Source of the DNA: Lachnospiraceae bacterium
GTDB lineage: Bacteria > Bacillota > Clostridia > Lachnospirales > Lachnospiraceae
Length of the DNA: 64,000 nt
Direction: 5' to 3'
Assembly (NCBI GenBank): GCA_014804445.1
Contig: JAAUZU010000006.1
Location: 43,709 to 107,708, forward strand
Within the stretch, counting starts at the first letter, position 1. Each line of letters starts with the position of its first letter. The notes beneath the pieces are model-generated. The model was not told the origin of the DNA, ran no database searches, and worked only from the letters and a program-made list of their open reading frames with translations. The position numbers were made by a program, and so were the translations under genes. Below, in pieces: positions 50,189 to 59,008 of the stretch.

Positions 50189-51688
50189 ATGGAAAATTTT
50201 GCAATAAATACCTATGACCTGTACAGCGATATCAAGCATCGGACAGGAGGCGAGATATACATAGGAGTAGTCGGTCCCGTGAGAACCGGCAAGTCCACCT
50301 TTATCAAGCGTTTTATGGACGTAATGGTACTGCCGTTCATGGAGGATGAGCATGAAAAGGAGCGGGCGCGTGATGAAATGCCGCAGAGTGCGGGTGGAAA
50401 AACCATAACGACGACGGAGCCGAAATTTATACCCAAGGAAGCGGCAAAGGTACTTTTAGGCGGAGATGTGGAGGCAAAGGTACGGCTGATAGACTGCGTG
50501 GGTTATATGGTGGAAGGCGCTGCCGGACACATGGAGGAAGATGTGGAGCGCATGGTGAAAACGCCGTGGTCGGAGCATGAGATTCCGTTTACCCAAGCGG
50601 CGGGAATCGGTACGGATAAGGTTATCAACGACCATTCCACCATAGGCTTTGTGGTGACGACGGACGGCAGCTTTGGAGAACTTCCCAGAAGCAGCTATCT
50701 GGAGGCGGAGAGTAAGACCATAACAGCGCTGAAAAAGCTGCGCAAGCCCTTTTTGGTGCTGCTCAATTCCGAGAGACCCTTGGCAGAGGAGACCAAACAG
50801 CTTGCGGCGGAAATCGGAGAGAAATACCAGGTGGCGGTAATGCCTGTCAACTGTGAGCAGTTGAAAAAAGAAGACATTCATGCCATTATGGAGCAGGTGC
50901 TCTATGAATTTCCCATATCGCGCATGGAATTTTATATGCCGAAATGGGTGGAGATGCTGCCCTCGGATAACCGCATGAAGGTGGATATGGTGTCCTGCGT
51001 CAGAGGTGTGATGAAGGATATCAATGTGGTTAAGGATTTACGGGAAAAGCAGGCTGACGGACAGCTTCCCATGGACAGTGAGTACATAAGGCGCTGTAAG
51101 CTGGATGGTGTCAATCTGGCAGATGGAAGCGTAAAGCTGCAGATGGAGGTAGACAACGCATATTACTATGAGATGCTGAGCGAACTGATAGGGGATGAAA
51201 TCAGCGGAGAATACCAGTTGATATCCAAGTTAAAAGAGCTTTCTTCCATGAAGAAGGAGTATGCAAAGGTGCTGAACGCGGTGCAGGCAGTCCGGTATAA
51301 GGGATATGGCGTGGTGACGCCGGAGCGCAGCGAAATCAGTCTGGCAAAACCGGAGCTTATCCGCCATGGCAATAAATTCGGGGTGAAAATCAAGGCGGAA
51401 AGTCCTTCCATACATATGATTCGCGCCAATATTGAAACGGAAATTGCTCCCATTGTGGGAACGGAGGAGCAGGCGCAGGATTTAATCCGCTATATTGCGG
51501 AAGCAGAGGACAATGAGAACGGTATTTGGGAAACCAATATTTTCGGAAAGACTGTGGAACAGCTTGTGGGGGATGGCATCACCGGAAAAATCGCCATGAT
51601 TGGGGATGAGAGTCAGGTCAAGCTGCAGGAAACCATGCAGAAAATTGTCAATGACATGAATGGCGGCATGGTATGCATCATTATTTGA
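50189..51688 (+). CDS. spoIVA: Stage IV sporulation protein A
   Basis: A 499-residue ATPase that polymerises around the forespore as the basement layer of the spore coat. The N-terminal domain has Walker A GPVRTGKSTF at 29-38 and the block LIDCVGYMVEGAAGHMEEDV. The long middle and the C-terminal anchoring region end in NGGMVCIII; the hydrophobic C-terminus is typical. Length matches the family (about 490). It is normally adjacent to gpsA in Clostridia but here is 20 kb away. Expression is probably sigma-E dependent, with a hairpin over its ribosome binding site. Confidence 0.97.
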   Translation: MENFAINTYDLYSDIKHRTGGEIYIGVVGPVRTGKSTFIKRFMDVMVLPFMEDEHEKERARDEMPQSAGGKTITTTEPKFIPKEAAKVLLGGDVEAKVRLIDCVGYMVEGAAGHMEEDVERMVKTPWSEHEIPFTQAAGIGTDKVINDHSTIGFVVTTDGSFGELPRSSYLEAESKTITALKKLRKPFLVLLNSERPLAEETKQLAAEIGEKYQVAVMPVNCEQLKKEDIHAIMEQVLYEFPISRMEFYMPKWVEMLPSDNRMKVDMVSCVRGVMKDINVVKDLREKQADGQLPMDSEYIRRCKLDGVNLADGSVKLQMEVDNAYYYEMLSELIGDEISGEYQLISKLKELSSMKKEYAKVLNAVQAVRYKGYGVVTPERSEISLAKPELIRHGNKFGVKIKAESPSIHMIRANIETEIAPIVGTEEQAQDLIRYIAEAEDNENGIWETNIFGKTVEQLVGDGITGKIAMIGDESQVKLQETMQKIVNDMNGGMVCIII

Positions 51689-51732
51689 TGAAATCAAGTA
51701 TTAAAGTTTTATGAACCCTAGCCGCACAAGTA

Positions 51733-51738
51733 ATATTG
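51733..51738 (+). promoter_or_regulatory. Extended -10 promoter of the purine-salvage operon
   Basis: TGGTATAAT, a TGn-extended perfect -10 box, nearly 200 bp before the PNP start. No convincing -35 box is seen. Confidence 0.55.
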
Positions 51739-51788
51739 TGGTATAATTACAGTACGAAAACAGAAACTACGTATAGTACAAATCAGAT

Positions 51789-51915
51789 GGGCGGAGGAGC
51801 AGATTTCGGGCTTAGCCGGATAAATGCTTCTTCGTCCTTTCACATACGGGCTTTGTGTCTGTGCGCACTTGGCACAAATTTGCATCCGGATGGTTTGTAC
51901 AAAGACCGTGCGCAG
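51789..51915 (+). ncRNA. Structured leader upstream of purine nucleoside phosphorylase
   Basis: The 5' domain is a continuous 13-bp stem (51789-51801 with 51825-51837, three G-U pairs). The 3' domain has GCGCAC/GTGCGC at its base, with ACAAA/TTTGT and a CATCCGGATG palindrome inside. It ends just before the GGGGG ribosome site. It does not match the purine riboswitch pattern I know. It may be a regulatory leader or simply a structured gap. Confidence 0.45.
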
Positions 51916-51929
51916 AAACGGGGGTCAAG

Positions 51930-52751
51930 ATGGACAAGGTATATGAGAAATTGCAGCGTTGCTTTCAGTGCGTCAGGGAGAAGGTGGATTTTGTGCCGAG
52001 AGTCGCGCTGATACTCGGTTCCGGACTGGGAGATTTTGCAGACAACATAAAGGTAGTGGCGGAGCTTCCCTATCATGAAATTGAAGGCTTTCCGGTATCG
52101 ACGGTGCCCGGACATGCCGGAAAGTTTATCTTTGGCTATCTGGACGAGGTGCCCATCGTATGTATGAAGGGCAGAATTCACTTTTATGAGGGCTATGATA
52201 TTACGGATGTGGTACTGCCGGTGCGGCTGATGAAGCTTTTGGGTGCGGAAATATTGTTTTTGACCAATGCCTCGGGCGGTGTAAATCCTGATTTTGAAGC
52301 GGGAGACCTTATGCTGATTACGGATCAGATTGCATGTTTTGTGACCAATCCGTTAATCGGACCGAATATAGAAGAGCTTGGAACCCGCTTCCCGGATATG
52401 ACGGTTATCTATGACAGAGAATTGCGGGAACGGATCAAGAAGGCGGCCGAAGAGACCGGAATAACCTTGCGGGAAGGCGTTTACATCCAGCTTACGGGTC
52501 CTTCCTTTGAGTCGGCGGCGGAGGTTCGCATGGTGCGCACGCTGGGAGCTGACGCGGTCGGCATGAGTACGGCGGTGGAAGCGATTGCCGCAAGGCACAT
52601 GGGTATGCGGGTGTGCGGCGTTTCCTGTGTGTGCAATCTGGCGGCGGGCATGACGCCAAATCCGCTGACGCACGAGGAGGTGCAGGAAGCGGCGGCAGGA
52701 GCGGCGCTTCGTTTTACGAAACTGTTACAGGAAAGTATCAGACATTTTTAA
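51930..52751 (+). CDS. punA: Purine nucleoside phosphorylase (PunA type)
   Basis: A 273-residue trimeric-type PNP that phosphorolyses inosine and guanosine. Motifs: LILGSGLGDFAD, VPGHAGKFIFGYLDEVPIVC, RIHFYEGYD, TNASGGVNPDFEAGDLMLI, GPSFESAAEVRMVRTLGADA and VGMSTAVEAIAARHMGMRV. ATG 51930 follows ACGGGGGTCAAG; the upstream frame from 51855 lies in the structured leader. It is the first gene of a salvage operon with cytidine deaminase and an adenosine-type deaminase. Confidence 0.95.
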   Translation: MDKVYEKLQRCFQCVREKVDFVPRVALILGSGLGDFADNIKVVAELPYHEIEGFPVSTVPGHAGKFIFGYLDEVPIVCMKGRIHFYEGYDITDVVLPVRLMKLLGAEILFLTNASGGVNPDFEAGDLMLITDQIACFVTNPLIGPNIEELGTRFPDMTVIYDRELRERIKKAAEETGITLREGVYIQLTGPSFESAAEVRMVRTLGADAVGMSTAVEAIAARHMGMRVCGVSCVCNLAAGMTPNPLTHEEVQEAAAGAALRFTKLLQESIRHF

Positions 52752-52791
52752 TTCGCAGAGAAAAGCGCATCACGCAAACGGAGGAAGGCAT

Positions 52792-53211
52792 ATGAGGGAG
52801 GAAGGGAAAAAGGAACTGATAAAAGCGGCGTTAGCGGCAAGAGAGAGGGCGTATATTCCCTATTCCGGCTATGCGGTCGGCGCGGCCGTCCTGACGGAAA
52901 GCAATCGGATATACACTGGCTGCAATGTGGAGAACGCTTCATACGGTGCGACAAACTGCGCGGAGCGGACAGCCATTTTTAAAGCTGTCAGCGAGGGTGA
53001 AAGAAAATGCATGGCAATTGCCATAGCGGGAGGCAAAAAGGGAAAAGAGCCTGTGGATTATGCGCATCCCTGCGGTATCTGCAGGCAGGTTATGCGGGAA
53101 TTTGGCGGAGAGGATTTCATCGTACTTGTGGCAAAGTCGGAAGACGATTATAGGGAATATACTCTGAAAGAGCTGCTTCCCTATGGATTTGGGGGTGAAA
53201 ATCTTTTATGA
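52792..53211 (+). CDS. cdd: Cytidine deaminase
   Basis: A 139-residue homotetrameric-type enzyme. The zinc site is complete: NCAERTAIFKAV supplies cysteine and catalytic glutamate, and PCGICRQVMREF the other two cysteines. Substrate residues appear in YSGYAVGAAVLTESNRIYTG and NVENASYGATNCAERT. It converts cytidine and deoxycytidine to the uridine forms. It starts 40 bp after punA and overlaps the next gene by 4 bp. Confidence 0.96.
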   Translation: MREEGKKELIKAALAARERAYIPYSGYAVGAAVLTESNRIYTGCNVENASYGATNCAERTAIFKAVSEGERKCMAIAIAGGKKGKEPVDYAHPCGICRQVMREFGGEDFIVLVAKSEDDYREYTLKELLPYGFGGENLL

Positions 53212-54509
53212 ATATCAGATTATACAATGCACGGATCCTGACGATGGAGCCGGACAGACCCATTTTTGAAGGGGAAATCTGGATTAAAAATGAAAGAATT
53301 GTCTATGTCGGGGAAGAGAAGGTGCTGAAAAGCTTTGAGGAGGAGAAGCAGGCGTTACAGATCCACTGGGATAAAGAGGTAGACTGTGAAGGAAATCTGC
53401 TCATGCCGGGCTTTAAAAATGCACATACACATTCCGGCATGACGGCATTCCGCTCCTATGCCGACGACCTGCCTCTTCAGAAGTGGCTTACGGAAAAGAT
53501 TTTTCCCATGGAAAAAAAGCTTACGGGGGAAGATATCTGTTATCTGGTAAAGCTGGCTGTTTTGGAATATCTGACCAGCGGTATTACGGCGATATTTGAC
53601 ATGTACCTTATGCCTGCGATTACAGCACATGCCTGCATGGATATGGGGATGCGCTGTGTCCTGACAAGCGGACTGAATAACTTTACTTCTTCGGTAAGGG
53701 CGATGGCGGAGGAATACGACAAATGGAACAATACCTCGCCTCTTGTCAGTTATCAGCTTGGTTTTCATGCAGAATATACCTGCTCCAAGGAGCTTTTAAA
53801 GAAGGTGGCGTCTCTGGCAAACAGGCTGCAGGCTCCGGTTTATACCCATATGAGCGAGACGAAGGCGGAGGTTATGGAGTGTAAGAAAAAGTATGGCATG
53901 ACGCCGACGATGTTTTTGGATTCTCTGGGGCTATTCCGGTTTGGCGGCGGCGGTTATCACTGTGTCCATATGTCTGCTGACGATATGCGCGTTTTTATCA
54001 AACGTGGGATGTATGTGATTACGAACCCGGGCTCCAACACGAAGCTTGCCAGCGGCATTGCGCCTGTTGCGGATTATATGAAAAAATCCATTCCGGTAGC
54101 AATCGGCACGGATGGTGCGGCGAGCAATAACTGTCTGGATATGTTTCGGGAAATGTTTCTGGTGACGGGGCTTGCCAAGCTAAAAAATAAAGATGCGGCA
54201 TGTCTGGATGCGGCATCGGTGCTGAAGATGGCGACGGTCAATGGGGCGCAGGCCATGCACTTAAAGGATGCGGACGTGCTGGCGGAGGGAAAGCTGGCAG
54301 ATATCATTATGATAGATTTGAAACAGCCCAATATGCAGCCGATTCACAATATTGAGAAAAATATTGTGTACAGCGGCAGCAAGCAGAATGTAAAAATGAC
54401 CATGATTGGCGGGCGCATCCTGTATATGAACGGAAGTTTTTATGTGGGCGAGGAGCCGGCATCCATCTATAAAGAGACAGAAAGGATTGTAAACCGCCTG
54501 ATAGGATAA
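53208..54509 (+). CDS. Amidohydrolase, MtaD/SsnA-like (S-adenosylhomocysteine/methylthioadenosine deaminase type)
   Basis: A 433-residue metal-dependent deaminase. The metal ligands are visible: LLMPGFKNAHTHSGMTAFRS near 65-84, QLGFHAEYTCS, YTHMSETKAEV, HCVHMSADDMR and AIGTDGAASNNCLDMF. The pattern fits deaminases acting on adenosine derivatives (SAH, MTA, adenosine) better than chlorohydrolases. Grouping with PNP and cytidine deaminase supports nucleoside salvage. It overlaps cdd by ATGA. Confidence 0.87.
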   Translation: MNIRLYNARILTMEPDRPIFEGEIWIKNERIVYVGEEKVLKSFEEEKQALQIHWDKEVDCEGNLLMPGFKNAHTHSGMTAFRSYADDLPLQKWLTEKIFPMEKKLTGEDICYLVKLAVLEYLTSGITAIFDMYLMPAITAHACMDMGMRCVLTSGLNNFTSSVRAMAEEYDKWNNTSPLVSYQLGFHAEYTCSKELLKKVASLANRLQAPVYTHMSETKAEVMECKKKYGMTPTMFLDSLGLFRFGGGGYHCVHMSADDMRVFIKRGMYVITNPGSNTKLASGIAPVADYMKKSIPVAIGTDGAASNNCLDMFREMFLVTGLAKLKNKDAACLDAASVLKMATVNGAQAMHLKDADVLAEGKLADIIMIDLKQPNMQPIHNIEKNIVYSGSKQNVKMTMIGGRILYMNGSFYVGEEPASIYKETERIVNRLIG

Positions 54510-54532
54510 GCGGTCTGCAAAAGAGCGAAAAA

Positions 54533-56215
54533 ATGGAATATCTGGTTTTTGGAATCGTTGTGGCGGCTCTGGTGGCAGCGATACTGGCAAAAGGGGTGTA
54601 TGACGAGTATAAGGACAGAAAAAAGCTGATTGGCCACTTGAGGAATGAGTATGGAGAGTTACAGAAAAGAGAATACAGACCGGAGCAGTATGCCACCATC
54701 CCGGGATATTTTTCCAAGCATCCTGCAGAGGGACAGCTCGATGACATCACATGGAACGATCTAAGCATGGATGATGTATTCAAGAGTATAAACGATACGT
54801 ATTCCTCCGCCGGTGAAGAGGTTCTTTACCATACGCTGCGGACGCCCTGCTTTGAGGAGGGGGCGCTTTCCCATCTGGAGGAACTGATACAGCATTTTTC
54901 AGACCATACAGAGGAGAGGGTAAAGCTGCAGGTTCTGCTTTGCCGTCTGGGGCGGACAGGCAGATTTTCCATGTATAATTATCTGGAGCATTTGGATTTG
55001 CTGGGAAACAGGAGTAATGTAAAGCATTGGATACTGAATCTGCTCTATATTCCCTGCATTGCGCTCTGTGTATTTCTCCCATCCTACGGCGTGCTCTGTC
55101 TGGTGGCATTGATGCTTTATAATATTCTGAGCTACTTCAAGGAAAAAGGCGAGATAGATCCGTATATTACGAGCTTTGCCTACGTTATGCGCCTGCTGGA
55201 TACGGCAGGAAAAGTGGAGAAGCTGCATCTTGAGGCAATCGGCACAGAAACAGAGGTAGTGCGCGAGCACAGAAAGAGGCTGGGCAAGTTTAAGAGGGGT
55301 TCCTTCTGGCTGATGTCTGCGGGAAGAATGTCCGGCGCCGGCAATCCGCTGGATATTCTGCTGGACTACTTGCGGATGGCGTGCCATATTGATTTGATAA
55401 AATTTAATTCCATGCTGGCGCAGGTGCGGGAGCGAACTGCGGATGTGGACATGCTGTTTTACACGCTGGGCAGTCTGGAGACGGCGATATCCATAGGCGC
55501 TTACAGAAAATCCCTAAGCGGCGGCTTTTGTGTTCCGGCGCTTGACTTTGCGGGCGGCAGGGAGCTTTGCGCCGTCAATCTGTATCATCCCCTGCTGGAA
55601 AATCCGGTTAAAAATTCCATCAGGGCGGACAAGGGCGTTCTGCTGACCGGCTCCAATGCTTCCGGCAAATCTACCTTTTTAAAGACGGTAGCCGTCAATG
55701 CCGTGTTTGCGCAGACCATTCACACCGTACTGGCGGATTCCTATGAGGGAGGCGTATACCAAATCTGCTCCTCCATGGCGCTTCGGGACGACATTGCCGG
55801 CGGCGAGAGCTATTACATGGTAGAAATCCGCGCCATCAAGCGTATTTTGGATTTGATTGACAAAGGAAAAAGGGTGCTGTGCTTTGTGGACGAGGTGCTC
55901 AGGGGAACCAATACCGTGGAAAGAATTGCCGCGGGAACGGAAATCCTCCTAAGCCTGACAGCAGGGCAGGCAATGTGCTTTGCGGCCACCCATGATGTGG
56001 AGCTTACGGGACTTTTGGAAAGTTATTATGACAATTACCACTTTGAAGAGGAAATTGTGGATGGCGATATCTATTTTAACTACAGGCTGTTAGACGGCAG
56101 GGCGACGACCCGCAACGCCATAAAGCTTTTGTCCGTGATGGGCTATCAGAAGGAAATCATTGAAAATGCGGAGCGGCGTGCGGAGAACTTTATGGAAGCG
56201 GGAAAGTGGTCATAG
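54533..56215 (+). CDS. Membrane-anchored MutS-like ATPase
   Basis: A 560-residue protein with one N-terminal hydrophobic helix (3-20) and two more at about 166-200. A MutS core-like helical region and a MutS V ATPase domain follow: Walker [16 protein letters not shown] (371-385), then [17 protein letters not shown], Walker [18 protein letters not shown] and [11 protein letters not shown]. The mismatch-recognition domains of MutS are absent, so it is not the canonical repair protein. Homologues occur widely in Firmicutes without known function. It follows the salvage operon by 23 bp and overlaps rnhA's upstream region. Confidence 0.85.
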   Translation: MEYLVFGIVVAALVAAILAKGVYDEYKDRKKLIGHLRNEYGELQKREYRPEQYATIPGYFSKHPAEGQLDDITWNDLSMDDVFKSINDTYSSAGEEVLYHTLRTPCFEEGALSHLEELIQHFSDHTEERVKLQVLLCRLGRTGRFSMYNYLEHLDLLGNRSNVKHWILNLLYIPCIALCVFLPSYGVLCLVALMLYNILSYFKEKGEIDPYITSFAYVMRLLDTAGKVEKLHLEAIGTETEVVREHRKRLGKFKRGSFWLMSAGRMSGAGNPLDILLDYLRMACHIDLIKFNSMLAQVRERTADVDMLFYTLGSLETAISIGAYRKSLSGGFCVPALDFAGGRELCAVNLYHPLLENPVKNSIRADKGVLLTGSNASGKSTFLKTVAVNAVFAQTIHTVLADSYEGGVYQICSSMALRDDIAGGESYYMVEIRAIKRILDLIDKGKRVLCFVDEVLRGTNTVERIAAGTEILLSLTAGQAMCFAATHDVELTGLLESYYDNYHFEEEIVDGDIYFNYRLLDGRATTRNAIKLLSVMGYQKEIIENAERRAENFMEAGKWS

Positions 56216-56265
56216 CTGATACAGTAAGGCGGCATGGCAGCATAAAAGAAAGGCATGGTACAAAA

Positions 56266-56754
56266 ATGAAGGTAAAGCTGTATACGGACGGTGCGGCAAG
56301 GGGAAATCCCGACGGACCGGGCGGTTATGGAGCCATTTTACAGTATGTGGATACAAAAGGTGTTTTGCATGAGAGGGAGTTCAGTGCGGGATACAAAAAG
56401 ACCACCAATAACCGCATGGAGCTGATGGCAGTTATTGTAGGGCTTGAGGCGTTAAACCGGCCCTGCGAGGTGGTTGTGGTTTCGGACTCCAAATATGTGA
56501 CGGATGCCTTTAACCAGCACTGGATAGAAGGCTGGCTGAAAAATAACTGGAAAACCAGCACGAAAAAACCGGTCAAGAATGTGGAGCTCTGGCAGCGGCT
56601 TTTAAAGGCGGCAAATCCGCATAAGCTGTGTTTTGAGTGGGTAAAAGGGCATGACGGGCATCCGGAAAACGAGCGCTGTGACAAACTGGCGACAACTGCG
56701 GCCGACGGCGATATACTGCTTGACGACGACGGCGGTGACTTGGTATACTGTTAG
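56266..56754 (+). CDS. rnhA: Ribonuclease HI
   Basis: A 162-residue RNase H1 of the bacterial type. The catalytic residues appear as [20 protein letters not shown] (D8), [16 protein letters not shown] (glutamate), [16 protein letters not shown] (aspartate) and [16 protein letters not shown] (histidine and final aspartate). The start at 56266 is the ATG directly before KVKLYTDG; the longer frame from 56206 overlaps the MutS-like gene. It complements RnhB at 19.4 kb in removing RNA-DNA hybrids. Confidence 0.96.
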   Translation: MKVKLYTDGAARGNPDGPGGYGAILQYVDTKGVLHEREFSAGYKKTTNNRMELMAVIVGLEALNRPCEVVVVSDSKYVTDAFNQHWIEGWLKNNWKTSTKKPVKNVELWQRLLKAANPHKLCFEWVKGHDGHPENERCDKLATTAADGDILLDDDGGDLVYC

Positions 56755-56804
56755 TAAGGTTTGATAGAAATTAAAAAGTAAAAGACTTAAGATGGAGGTT
56801 TCAT

Positions 56805-56954
56805 ATGATAGCGATTGTGAATTCATTTCTTAGTTACCTGCTTTTATTTGTTGTGATGGCAGCGATTGCCGGAACAGGCATTTTTGTAGGGATTACCTTG
56901 CGGAAAAAGAAAAATCTGTCGGAGGAAACCAAAACTGTGGACGAAGCGCAGTAA
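56805..56954 (+). CDS. 49-residue single-pass membrane protein
   Basis: A short gene between rnhA and the HAD gene. It starts at ATG 56805 with GATGGAGGTTTC (GGAGG, 7-nt spacing) and encodes an N-terminal hydrophobic helix (about 4-32, SYLLLFVVMAAIAGTGIFVG), a basic stop-transfer patch RKKK at 33-36 and a polar acidic tail. Good ribosome site, sensible topology and a terminator 25 bp after the stop support a real gene. The function is unknown. Confidence 0.75.
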   Translation: MIAIVNSFLSYLLLFVVMAAIAGTGIFVGITLRKKKNLSEETKTVDEAQ

Positions 56955-56978
56955 AAGCGGAAGAAAAAATGTTTTAAG

Positions 56979-57001
56979 GTGCCGTGCAAACGGCACTTTT
57001 T
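56979..57001 (+). terminator. Intrinsic terminator after the small membrane protein gene
   Basis: Perfect GTGCCGT/ACGGCAC arms (56979-56985 and 56990-56996), GCAA loop, then TTTTTC. Confidence 0.9.
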
Positions 57002-57024
57002 CGCTTTGCGGGAAAGGAAAAGCT

Positions 57025-57714
57025 ATGCGTTATGATGTCATACTCTGGGATGTGGATGATACCCTTCTGGATTTTCCCTATTCACAGAAAATGTCCTTGA
57101 TAAGGACGGCGGAAAAACTGGGCGTAACCGTGACGGAGGAAATGGTTGCCCGCTATGCTGCCATTAACGAAGGGTGGTGGAAGCGGCTGGAAAAGGGAGA
57201 GGTCACGAAACAGCAGCTCCTAACAGGACGCTTTCTCGACTGGTTTGCGGAATATGGTATTGTCTGTGAAAATGTGGACGAGTTTCGGGATTATTATGAA
57301 AGCGGGCTGGGGCAGATTTTTCGGTATCGGGACGATTCGCTGCAGGTTTGTAAGGCGCTGCAGGGAAAGTGCCGTCAGTTTGTGGTGACAAACGGGGTAA
57401 CGGCTCCACAGCTTTCCAAATTGAAGCTTTCAGGCTTTTTTGAAATTATGGAAAACATTTTTATTTCCGAGCAGCTTGGTGCACCGAAGCCCCAGCGACT
57501 CTTTTTTGACCGTGTTCTGGAGACGATGCCGGAGGTGGCAAGGAGCCGTGTCCTGATTGTGGGAGATTCCCTGAGCAGTGATATGCGGGGTGGAAACAAT
57601 GCAGGCATTGCGACCTGCTGGTACAATCCAACCGACCAGATTAACACCACGGAAGTGGAGACGGATTTTATCATACGGAATTTAAAAGAGGTTATTGCAA
57701 TTGTGGAGGGATAA
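57025..57714 (+). CDS. HAD-family hydrolase (YjjG-like nucleotidase)
   Basis: A 229-residue haloacid-dehalogenase-type phosphatase. Motif I is WDVDDTLLDF (nucleophile in DVDDT), motif II VVTNGVTAPQ, the lysine in GAPKPQRLFFDRVL and motif IV VLIVGDSLSSDMRGGNNAGI. The pattern matches the YjjG/YfnB group, which dephosphorylates pyrimidine nucleotides including non-canonical ones; that would suit the neighbouring nucleotide genes but is inferred. The start follows GGAAAGGAAAAGCT. Confidence 0.88.
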   Translation: MRYDVILWDVDDTLLDFPYSQKMSLIRTAEKLGVTVTEEMVARYAAINEGWWKRLEKGEVTKQQLLTGRFLDWFAEYGIVCENVDEFRDYYESGLGQIFRYRDDSLQVCKALQGKCRQFVVTNGVTAPQLSKLKLSGFFEIMENIFISEQLGAPKPQRLFFDRVLETMPEVARSRVLIVGDSLSSDMRGGNNAGIATCWYNPTDQINTTEVETDFIIRNLKEVIAIVEG

Positions 57715-57769
57715 GTTTGAAAGTTCCTTTCAAACTCATCATTGATGCAGTATCGCAGGCAATGCCTGC
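57714..57769 (+). other. Two perfect short hairpins in the HAD-WYL gap
   Basis: AGTTTGAAAG/CTTTCAAACT (57714-57723, 57727-57736; TTC loop) begins at the last base of the HAD stop codon. GCAGGC/GCCTGC (57755-57760, 57764-57769) follows. Neither has a T-run, so they may stabilise or process mRNA rather than terminate it. Confidence 0.55.
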
Positions 57770-57787
57770 AATATGCGGAGGTGTAAA

Positions 57788-58801
57788 ATGGCGAAGTCGG
57801 CAAATCAGAAACTGAAACTTTTTCATATTTTACGGATATTGGAAGAGAATACGGATGAGGAACATGTGTTAAGCACGCAGGAAATCATTGAACGGCTGGC
57901 GAAGGAAGATATCAGGGCGGAAAGAAAGAGTATATACGACGATATGGAGTGCTTGATTTCGTTTGGCTATAATATTATACAAAAAAAGGGCAGGACGGGA
58001 AGCGGCTATTATCTGGCGGACAGAGATTTCGAATTGCCGGAATTAAAGCTTTTGGTGGATGCAGTGCAGGCCTCGCGGTTTATAACCGCCAAAAAGAGCA
58101 GGGATCTGATTCAGAAGCTGGAAAAGCTGGCAAGCCGGCATCAGGCGGTGCAGCTTCATCGCCAGGTGTATGTGGCGGGGCGCGTCAAAACGGAAAATGA
58201 AAGAATCTATTACAATGTGGACACTATATATACAGCCATTGCGGAGAATGTATGCATTTCTTTTACTTATCTGGAGTGGGAGCTGTCCAAAGCGTTAAAG
58301 CCCAAAAAAGACGGCAGAAAGTATCAGGTAAGCCCGTGGGCGCTGATTTGGGAGGATGAAAACTATTATTTGGCAGCCTACGACAGCGAAGCGGGGCTTT
58401 TAAAGCATTACCGTGTGGACAAAATGGGAGATGCCGAGTTGACGGATAAGGCGCGGGAGGGCAGGGAGCAGTTTGACAAGCTGAATCCTGCGGAATATAC
58501 CAAGCAGACCTTCGGCATGTTCGGTGGCGAAGAAGAGACGGTCACACTGGAATTTGAAAATCGTCTGATTGGTGTGGTGATGGATCGGTTTGGCAGGGAC
58601 ACGGCTATCAGGAAGCAGGAAGACGGCAGATTCCGGGTGCGGATAAAATGCCATGTCAGCGGCCAGTTTTTCGGATGGCTTGCCGGGCTGGGGAGCGGTG
58701 CAAAAATTGCAGCGCCCAAGGAAGTGAAGGACAGATATAAACAATGGCTGTCCGATATCCTGAAAGAGCAGGACAGACCGCCGCAGGAAAAGTCTATATA
58801 G
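57788..58801 (+). CDS. WYL-domain transcriptional regulator
   Basis: A 337-residue regulator. The N-terminal winged helix-turn-helix (LSTQEIIERLAKEDIRAERK) is followed by a WYL domain at about 140-230, where the signature reads VSPWALIWEDENYYLAAYDS, and a WCX-type C-terminal extension. WYL proteins commonly sense nucleic acid or nucleotide ligands. ATG 57788 follows GGAGGTGTAAA. The target is unknown; it lies upstream of nrdD but a separate promoter intervenes. Confidence 0.88.
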   Translation: MAKSANQKLKLFHILRILEENTDEEHVLSTQEIIERLAKEDIRAERKSIYDDMECLISFGYNIIQKKGRTGSGYYLADRDFELPELKLLVDAVQASRFITAKKSRDLIQKLEKLASRHQAVQLHRQVYVAGRVKTENERIYYNVDTIYTAIAENVCISFTYLEWELSKALKPKKDGRKYQVSPWALIWEDENYYLAAYDSEAGLLKHYRVDKMGDAELTDKAREGREQFDKLNPAEYTKQTFGMFGGEEETVTLEFENRLIGVVMDRFGRDTAIRKQEDGRFRVRIKCHVSGQFFGWLAGLGSGAKIAAPKEVKDRYKQWLSDILKEQDRPPQEKSI

Positions 58802-58854
58802 AAATGCTACAAATTTGGAGTTATAAATTTGGTAAATATTACAGAATGCAGAGA

Positions 58855-58883
58855 TTGACTTTTGATGTTGATTCTCTTATACT
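58855..58883 (+). promoter_or_regulatory. Promoter of nrdDG
   Basis: TTGACT (58855-58860) and TATACT (58878-58883), five of six matches each, 17-bp spacer. Transcription would start near 58890, giving a leader of about 120 nt. Confidence 0.8.
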
Positions 58884-58892
58884 GAAAATACA

Positions 58893-58938
58893 CCGCTAAA
58901 TATTGGGTGCAAAAAGAAAACAATACTATATATAGTGG
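58893..58938. promoter_or_regulatory. NrdR-like boxes
   Basis: A palindromic box at 58923-58938 contains the perfect ACTATATATAGT core of NrdR boxes. A degenerate partner (CTAAATATTGGGT) lies at 58893-58908, 30 bp upstream and over the transcription start. NrdR, not in this window, represses ribonucleotide reductase genes from such paired sites. Confidence 0.7.
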
Positions 58939-59008
58939 ATTTTGACAGGCGTGTCGCCGGTTGTCAGTGATAACCGCGCTGCCTGAAATAAATCCGGAAG
59001 GGAACAAA

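Noticed and set aside
51781..51929. Purine riboswitch before the nucleoside phosphorylase gene
   Set aside because: The conserved loop and junction sequences of the purine aptamer are absent; only generic stems are present.
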